The notes under the pieces: model-generated | The model's database searches: none | Told to the model about the DNA's origin: nothing | The model's input: only the letters and a program-made list of their open reading frames with translations | Assembly (NCBI GenBank): GCA_900321195.1 | Contig: ONVG01000053.1 | Span: 1 to 10,602 of the forward strand | Direction: 5' to 3' | From: an uncultured Eubacteriales bacterium | GTDB lineage: Bacteria; Bacillota; Clostridia; Oscillospirales; Acutalibacteraceae | Length of the DNA: 10,602 nt | Made by a program: the position numbers and the translations under genes | Part shown: positions 7,430 to 10,602 of the stretch, in pieces | How the letters are laid out: the number at the start of each line of letters is the position of its first letter | How positions within the stretch are numbered: the stretch's first letter is position 1

Positions 7430-8995
7430 ATGGCTAAACAGATGGTATACGGTGAGGAAGCAAGAAAGGCTCTTTTGAGCGGTATCGACCAGCTTGCAAA
7501 TACAGTTAAAATAACACTCGGTCCTAAGGGCAGAAATGTAGTCCTTGACAAGAAATTCGGCGCTCCCCTTATCACAAACGATGGTGTAACTATCGCTAAG
7601 GAGATAGAGCTTGACGATGCATTCGAGAATATGGGTGCACAGCTCGTTAAAGAAGTATCTATAAAGACAAATGATGTTGCCGGTGACGGTACAACAACTG
7701 CTACACTTCTTGCTCAGGCTCTTATCCGTGAGGGTATGAAGAACGTAACGGCAGGCGCTAACCCCATGATACTCAAAAAGGGTATCAGCAAGGCTGTTGA
7801 CGCTACAGTAGAGGCTCTTAAAAATAACTCAAAGCAGGTAGAAGGCTCAAAGGATATCGCAAGAGTTGCAACTATTTCTGCCGGTGATGAGTTTATAGGC
7901 AACCTTATAGCTGAGGCTATGGAAAAGGTAGGAAATGACGGTGTTATCACTGTTGAGGAGTCCAAGACTGCCGAAACATATTCCGAAGTGGTTGAGGGTA
8001 TGATGTTCGACAGAGGCTACATCACACCTTATATGTGCACAGATACAGATAAGATGGAAGCAGTTATCGATGATGCTTACATCCTTATCACAGACAAGAA
8101 GATATCCAATATCCAGGAAATACTCCCGCTCCTTGAAGAAATAGTAAAGGCAGGTCAGAAGCTCGTTATCATCGCTGAGGATATCGAGGGCGAGGCTCTT
8201 ACAACTCTTATCCTTAACAAGCTCCGCGGTACATTCACATGCGTAGGCGTTAAAGCACCGGGCTTCGGTGACAGAAGAAAGGAAATGCTCCGTGATATCG
8301 CTGTTCTTACAGGCGGTCAGGTAATTTCCTCTGAGATAGGCCTTGAACTCAAGGATGCTACACTTGCACAGCTCGGACGCGCTCGTCAGGTAAAGGTAGA
8401 CAAGGAGAACACTATCATTGTTGACGGTGCAGGCGATCCCGATGAGATAAAGGGCAGAGTTTCACAGATACGCGCTCAGATAGAGTCCTCAACATCAGAC
8501 TTTGACAGAGAAAAGCTCCATGAGCGTCTTGCAAAGCTTGCAGGCGGCGTAGCTGTTATCAAAGTAGGCGCTGCAACAGAGGTAGAAATGAAGGAGAAGA
8601 AGCTCCGCATAGAGGATGCTCTTGCAGCAACAAAGGCAGCAGTAGAGGAAGGCATAGTAGCAGGCGGCGGTACAGCACTTCTCAATACTATCAGCTCTGT
8701 GGCTGCACTTGTTGATACACTTGAAGGCGATGAAAAGACAGGCGCAAAGATAGTTCTTAAAGCACTTGAAGAGCCTGTACGTCAGATAGCAGCAAATGCA
8801 GGTCTTGAAGCAGAGGAATATGCAGACATGATGGACAGCGGTATTGTTGATCCTACAAAGGTAACACGTTCTGCACTCCAGAATGCAGCATCCGTTGCAT
8901 CAATGATACTCACAACAGAGTCACTTGTTGCTGACATCAAAGAGCCTGCATCAGCAGCTCCGGCAGTAGACCCGTCAATGGGCGGAATGTACTGA
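7430..8995 (+). CDS. groEL: chaperonin GroEL with an internal equatorial deletion
   Basis: GroEL is the ATP-driven double-ring folding chamber. TLGPKGRNVVLDK, the AGDGTTTAT nucleotide motif (near residues 86-93), PGFGDRRKEML, KVGAATEVEMKEKK and VAGGGTAL are all intact. The protein is 521 residues against the usual 540-548. Almost all of the difference comes from one place: after NAGLE (456-460) the sequence goes straight to AEEYADMM, skipping the roughly 20 residues that in E. coli GroEL are 462-481, including Asn479 and Ala480 at the adenine pocket. Register before the gap matches E. coli to within one residue; the catalytic-region Asp of GIVDPTKV is Asp474 here and 495 there. The reading frame is kept. 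The C-terminus ends PSMGGMY, a short form of the Gly-Met tail. GGAGG lies about ten bases before the ATG. A working but altered ATP pocket, or a damaged allele, are both possible. Confidence 0.95.
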   Translation: MAKQMVYGEEARKALLSGIDQLANTVKITLGPKGRNVVLDKKFGAPLITNDGVTIAKEIELDDAFENMGAQLVKEVSIKTNDVAGDGTTTATLLAQALIREGMKNVTAGANPMILKKGISKAVDATVEALKNNSKQVEGSKDIARVATISAGDEFIGNLIAEAMEKVGNDGVITVEESKTAETYSEVVEGMMFDRGYITPYMCTDTDKMEAVIDDAYILITDKKISNIQEILPLLEEIVKAGQKLVIIAEDIEGEALTTLILNKLRGTFTCVGVKAPGFGDRRKEMLRDIAVLTGGQVISSEIGLELKDATLAQLGRARQVKVDKENTIIVDGAGDPDEIKGRVSQIRAQIESSTSDFDREKLHERLAKLAGGVAVIKVGAATEVEMKEKKLRIEDALAATKAAVEEGIVAGGGTALLNTISSVAALVDTLEGDEKTGAKIVLKALEEPVRQIAANAGLEAEEYADMMDSGIVDPTKVTRSALQNAASVASMILTTESLVADIKEPASAAPAVDPSMGGMY

Positions 8996-9028
8996 AACAC
9001 TGCGCTCAAATAATATAGAATAAAGAAT

Positions 9029-9069
9029 AAATGCATGGTGAACGCAATATCACGGTTCGCCATGCATTT
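9029..9069. terminator. groESL terminator, probably bidirectional
   Basis: A 15-base stem (9029-9043 with 9055-9069) with a single G-T pair encloses an 11-base loop and runs into six T bases (9067-9072), 33 bases after the groEL stop. Read on the minus strand the stem is followed by a T-rich tract (complement of 9017-9028), so it may also end transcripts of the minus-strand arsR gene whose stop is at 9098. Confidence 0.88.
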
Positions 9070-9097
9070 TTTGTGTTATGAAAAAATATTAAAAATA

Positions 9098-9466
9098 TTA
9101 ATTGGGTGGACAGGATATTCTTGCGATATCCTCTATCGTGTGATGGAGCTTATCAACTATTTCAGTATCGGCTGCGCGATAGTACATTTCCTTGCCGTTT
9201 CTGTTGGAAACTATCAGTCCGGCGCTTTTTAAAAGACGGAGATGATGCGATACGGCAGGACTTGACATATCGGTTATTGATGCAATATTGATAACACATT
9301 CCTCACAGTGACAAAGCAGCCAGAAAATACGCAGTCTGCTTGGGTCGCCGAGCTGCTTCAATGCGTCAGCGACTGTTTTTACAGTTTCGATATCGGGCAT
9401 GCATTCGATTATCGAGCTTTTGCAGCTCCCGTGTTCGTGCGGCAGCGCCTTGCTTTTTTCGGACAT
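9098..9466 (-). CDS. ArsR/SmtB-family metal-responsive repressor
   Basis: This 122-residue winged-helix protein resembles dimeric ArsR/SmtB repressors, which leave DNA when they bind metal. GDPSRLRIFWLL (40-51) is the helix entering the fold, MSSPAVSHHLRLLKSAGL (67-84) is the recognition helix, and NRNGKEMYYRAAD (88-100) is the wing. Metal-capable residues are plentiful: N-terminal His10, His12, Cys15 and Cys22; Cys52, Cys54 and Cys57 at the place of the ELCVCDL site of this family; and Asp100, Glu102, His108, His109 and Cys119 in the last helix. The second Cys of the ELCVCDL motif is Ile here. I choose the ATG at 9466 because GGAGG (9473-9477) sits six bases before it; an ATG five codons earlier has no such site. 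A 41-residue peptide gene lies upstream in the same direction and mntP diverges. Zn, Cd, Pb or Mn are possible ligands; I cannot tell which. Confidence 0.87.
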   Translation of the reverse strand: MSEKSKALPHEHGSCKSSIIECMPDIETVKTVADALKQLGDPSRLRIFWLLCHCEECVINIASITDMSSPAVSHHLRLLKSAGLIVSNRNGKEMYYRAADTEIVDKLHHTIEDIARISCPPN

Positions 9467-9472
9467 TTCATA

Positions 9473-9477
9473 CCTCC
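9473..9477 (-). promoter_or_regulatory. ribosome binding site deciding the arsR start
   Basis: GGAGG on the minus strand, six bases before the ATG at 9466. It overlaps the second and third codons of the longer possible reading frame that starts at 9481, which argues that translation begins at 9466. Confidence 0.75.
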
Positions 9478-9488
9478 GCATTAAAAAA

Positions 9489-9614
9489 TCATCTCATGTA
9501 GTAATCTGCATCATTGGGCTTTACTTCTTCACTTAGCTTTTTTATCAGAGCCAGACATGCGGTTATGTTTATCAAGGCTGTTAAGACAGATATTATGGTT
9601 CTTAATGTTTTCAT
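9489..9614 (-). CDS. 41-residue small membrane protein or lipoprotein
   Basis: I do not recognise this peptide. It begins MKTLRTIISVLTALINITAC and ends KPNDADYYMR. Two basic residues are followed by an unbroken hydrophobic stretch (about 7-24), then a charged tail (KKLSEEVKPNDADYYMR). It could be a single-pass membrane peptide; alternatively ITAC (17-20) fits a lipobox, with Cys20 as the lipidated residue. AGGAG (9625-9629) lies ten bases before the ATG. The stop is 22 bases before the arsR start on the same strand, so the two look co-transcribed, with this gene first. Its position between a metal-type repressor and a manganese exporter suggests a part in metal handling, but this is context only. 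Being under 60 codons it is easily missed by gene callers. That it is translated is inferred from the ribosome site and the protein-like composition. Confidence 0.6.
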   Translation of the reverse strand: MKTLRTIISVLTALINITACLALIKKLSEEVKPNDADYYMR

Positions 9615-9624
9615 TTATATATCA

Positions 9625-9629
9625 CTCCT
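9625..9629 (-). promoter_or_regulatory. ribosome binding site of the 41-residue peptide gene
   Basis: AGGAG on the minus strand, ten bases before the ATG at 9614. Its presence is the main support for reading this short frame as a gene. Confidence 0.6.
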
Positions 9630-9632
9630 GTT

Positions 9633-9646
9633 TTATACTTGTATAA
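9633..9646. promoter_or_regulatory. candidate operator palindrome
   Basis: TTATACTTGTATAA is a perfect 6-2-6 inverted repeat. It lies in the presumed leader of the minus-strand arsR operon, just downstream of the proposed start site and just before the ribosome binding site. A repressor bound here would block transcription of its own operon. It is short and the region is AT-rich, so chance occurrence cannot be excluded. Confidence 0.35.
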
Positions 9647-9650
9647 TTGT

Positions 9651-9665
9651 TTAATGACATATTAA
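9651..9665. promoter_or_regulatory. second candidate operator palindrome
   Basis: TTAAT, five bases, ATTAA forms an inverted repeat that covers the proposed -10 box of the minus-strand promoter (9659-9664). Together with the palindrome at 9633-9646, whose centre is about 18 bases away, it could form a double site for an ArsR-type dimer. Confidence 0.3.
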
Positions 9666-9687
9666 CATAATTTTTGTAAAAAAACAA
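9659..9687 (-). promoter_or_regulatory. candidate promoter of the small-peptide/arsR operon
   Basis: On the minus strand TTGTTT (9682-9687) and TAATAT (9659-9664) are 17 bases apart, and a TG one base before the -10 gives an extended -10. Start would be near 9652, leaving a leader of about 37 bases that includes the AGGAG site. The match is moderate in an AT-rich region. Confidence 0.4.
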
Positions 9688-9735
9688 GTATGTAGTTTAT
9701 CAACATTCGGAAAAGCAGAGAATTTTTTATTTGTG

Positions 9736-9764
9736 TTGATTTGACGTGAGAGTGATGATATAAT
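9736..9764 (+). promoter_or_regulatory. mntP promoter, SigA type with extended -10
   Basis: TTGATT (9736-9741) and a perfect TATAAT (9759-9764) are 17 bases apart, with TG one base before the -10. Transcription would start near 9771, giving a leader of only about 28 bases before mntP. Such a short leader leaves no room for the manganese riboswitch often found before mntP genes. Confidence 0.75.
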
Positions 9765-9798
9765 AATTAACGCATTACATTTCGGGAGGAAGTCAAAA

Positions 9799-10350
9799 AT
9801 GAGTTGGTACGAGATATTTATTATAGCTATAGGATTGTCAATGGATGCATTCGCAGTATCGGTGTGCAAGGGATTGTCGCTCGGAAAGATAAAGCCGAAG
9901 CATATGGTCAAAGCAGGCTTGTGGTTCGGCGGCTTTCAGGGACTTATGCCGCTTATAGGTTTTCTGCTTGCAGGAATGTTTGCGGGCTTTATCGACCATT
10001 ATGACCACTGGATAGCATTTGTTCTGCTTTTCCTGATAGGCGGAAATATGGTAAGGGAGGTATTCGGCAAGGAAGAAAAAGTCAGCGCCGATATGGATGT
10101 AAAGACGATGCTTTTAATGGCTATAGCCACAAGCATAGATGCGCTTGCTGTCGGGGTTTCATTTGCATTCCTTAATGTAAGCATAATACCTGCTGTTCTG
10201 ACGATAGGCGCAACGACATTTGTATTTTCTGCTGCCGGTGTCAAGCTTGGAAGCATATTCGGTACAAAATATCAGAAAGGCGCACAGCTTACAGGCGGTA
10301 TAATACTTATGCTGATAGGAATAAAGATACTTCTTGAGGGGATTTTGTAA
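9799..10350 (+). CDS. mntP: manganese efflux pump MntP
   Basis: MntP exports Mn(II) across the inner membrane and protects against manganese excess. The 183-residue protein has six predicted membrane helices, roughly 4-24, 38-61, 68-86, 103-124, 129-150 and 162-182. The two halves are an internal repeat: GLSMDAFAVSV (Asp16) and TSIDALAVGVS (Asp114) carry the conserved membrane acids known to matter in E. coli MntP. GGNMVREVF between the halves is also typical. Length is as expected. GGGAGGA (9784-9790) precedes the ATG. The gene has its own promoter and diverges from the small-peptide/arsR operon, suggesting control by that repressor or by a manganese regulator elsewhere. I see no poly-T terminator after it; GC-rich hairpins begin about 27 bases downstream. 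Confidence 0.95.
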   Translation: MSWYEIFIIAIGLSMDAFAVSVCKGLSLGKIKPKHMVKAGLWFGGFQGLMPLIGFLLAGMFAGFIDHYDHWIAFVLLFLIGGNMVREVFGKEEKVSADMDVKTMLLMAIATSIDALAVGVSFAFLNVSIIPAVLTIGATTFVFSAAGVKLGSIFGTKYQKGAQLTGGIILMLIGIKILLEGIL

Positions 10351-10376
10351 TAAAACATTTTACAGATACTCAGCCG

Positions 10377-10518
10377 GCGGAGTGCCTCCGCAGTCGATTA
10401 CGTTCACGCGCCGGCAAGCTGCCGGTGCCTATTACGTTCACGCGCGGCAAAGCGCGCTTACTTTACACTAATTCTTACTGCTATGCACGCACATCCGGTG
10501 CGGCGGCGCACAGCGCTG
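10377..10518. repeat. GC-rich hairpin-rich intergenic repeat element
   Basis: This gene-free stretch contains at least four compact hairpins: 10377-10391 (GCGGAG/CTCCGC), 10408-10428 (nine-base stem with one G-T pair, core CCGGCA/TGCCGG), 10441-10456 (CGCGC/GCGCG) and 10498-10511 (GTGCG/CGCAC), with the palindrome CAGCGCTG next to the last. ATTACGTTCACGCGC occurs twice exactly (10397-10411 and 10431-10445), 34 bases apart, leading each time into the next hairpin. Composition is far richer in GC than the AT-rich intergenic DNA elsewhere in the window. None of the stems ends in a T-run, so they are not ordinary terminators. It resembles a REP-like dispersed intergenic element. The rest of the right end, to 10602, holds nothing else I can name. 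Confidence 0.6.
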
Positions 10519-10602
10519 GTTTCCTACGTCCGCCGACACGCCCCTTACGGTGCGCTTTACGGCTATTGTATCAAAATTTACAAGTTCTTTTTTCTATCAA
10601 AC

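Noticed and set aside
9035..9291. Short plus-strand open frames across the groESL terminator and the arsR gene.
   Set aside because: They run through a hairpin terminator and antisense to a well-supported gene, and have no ribosome site.
9467..9481. An ArsR start five codons further upstream.
   Set aside because: The GGAGG site overlaps these codons and is placed correctly only for the ATG at 9466.
9632..9660. ATGTCA and TATAAA, 17 bases apart, as the minus-strand promoter for the small-peptide/arsR operon.
   Set aside because: Transcription would then start at or after the AGGAG site and leave the peptide gene without it; the promoter further upstream fits better.
9741..9764. TTGACG at 9741-9746 as the -35 box for mntP.
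   Set aside because: It is only 12 bases from the TATAAT box; TTGATT at 9736-9741 gives the proper 17-base spacing.
9700..9798. A manganese (yybP-ykoY) riboswitch before mntP.
   Set aside because: The promoter is so close to the gene that the leader is about 28 bases, and no conserved riboswitch segments are visible upstream.
10397..10445. The two exact 15-base repeats as a CRISPR array.
   Set aside because: There are only two copies, the repeat is too short, the spacer itself is a hairpin and there are no cas genes in the window.

Overview
The window looks like the chromosome of a low-to-mid GC Gram-positive anaerobe of the class Clostridia, most likely a gut or rumen Oscillospiraceae/Ruminococcus-like bacterium. 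The signs are strong AGGAGG-type ribosome binding sites before nearly every gene, a groESL operon behind a perfect CIRCE operator, a PurF with the four Fe-S cysteines, and IMP formation split between two separate proteins. The genus is an inference from style, not a database match.

Left region (1-6917): a tightly packed purine operon on the + strand, purE (5' end outside the window), a divergent purF, purM, purN, a purO-like IMP cyclohydrolase, a stand-alone AICAR transformylase (the C-terminal half of PurH) and purD, closed by a strong intrinsic terminator. Intergenic gaps are about 11 to 34 bases. Together these enzymes cover PRPP to phosphoribosylamine (PurF), GAR synthesis (PurD), GAR formylation (PurN), AIR ring closure (PurM), AIR carboxylation (PurE), and the last two steps to IMP. 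purC, purB, purL/purQ and purK are not seen here and must lie elsewhere, perhaps upstream.

Middle region (7013-9069): a vegetative promoter with a CIRCE operator, then groES and groEL, ended by a second hairpin terminator. GroEL carries a clean in-frame loss of about 20 residues in the equatorial domain, at the segment that contacts the ATP adenine in E. coli GroEL. This is the most surprising thing I see in the window.

Right region (9070-10350): a small metal-stress module. On the minus strand lie a 41-residue membrane or lipoprotein peptide gene, absent from standard ORF length cut-offs, and a Cys/His-rich ArsR/SmtB-type repressor. Facing away from them on the + strand is mntP, a manganese efflux pump. 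The shared intergenic region holds candidate promoters for both directions and palindromes that could be repressor operators.

The right end (10351-10602) has no gene. It is GC-rich and contains a series of short hairpins, two of them preceded by the same 15-base direct repeat, which looks like a structured intergenic repeat element.
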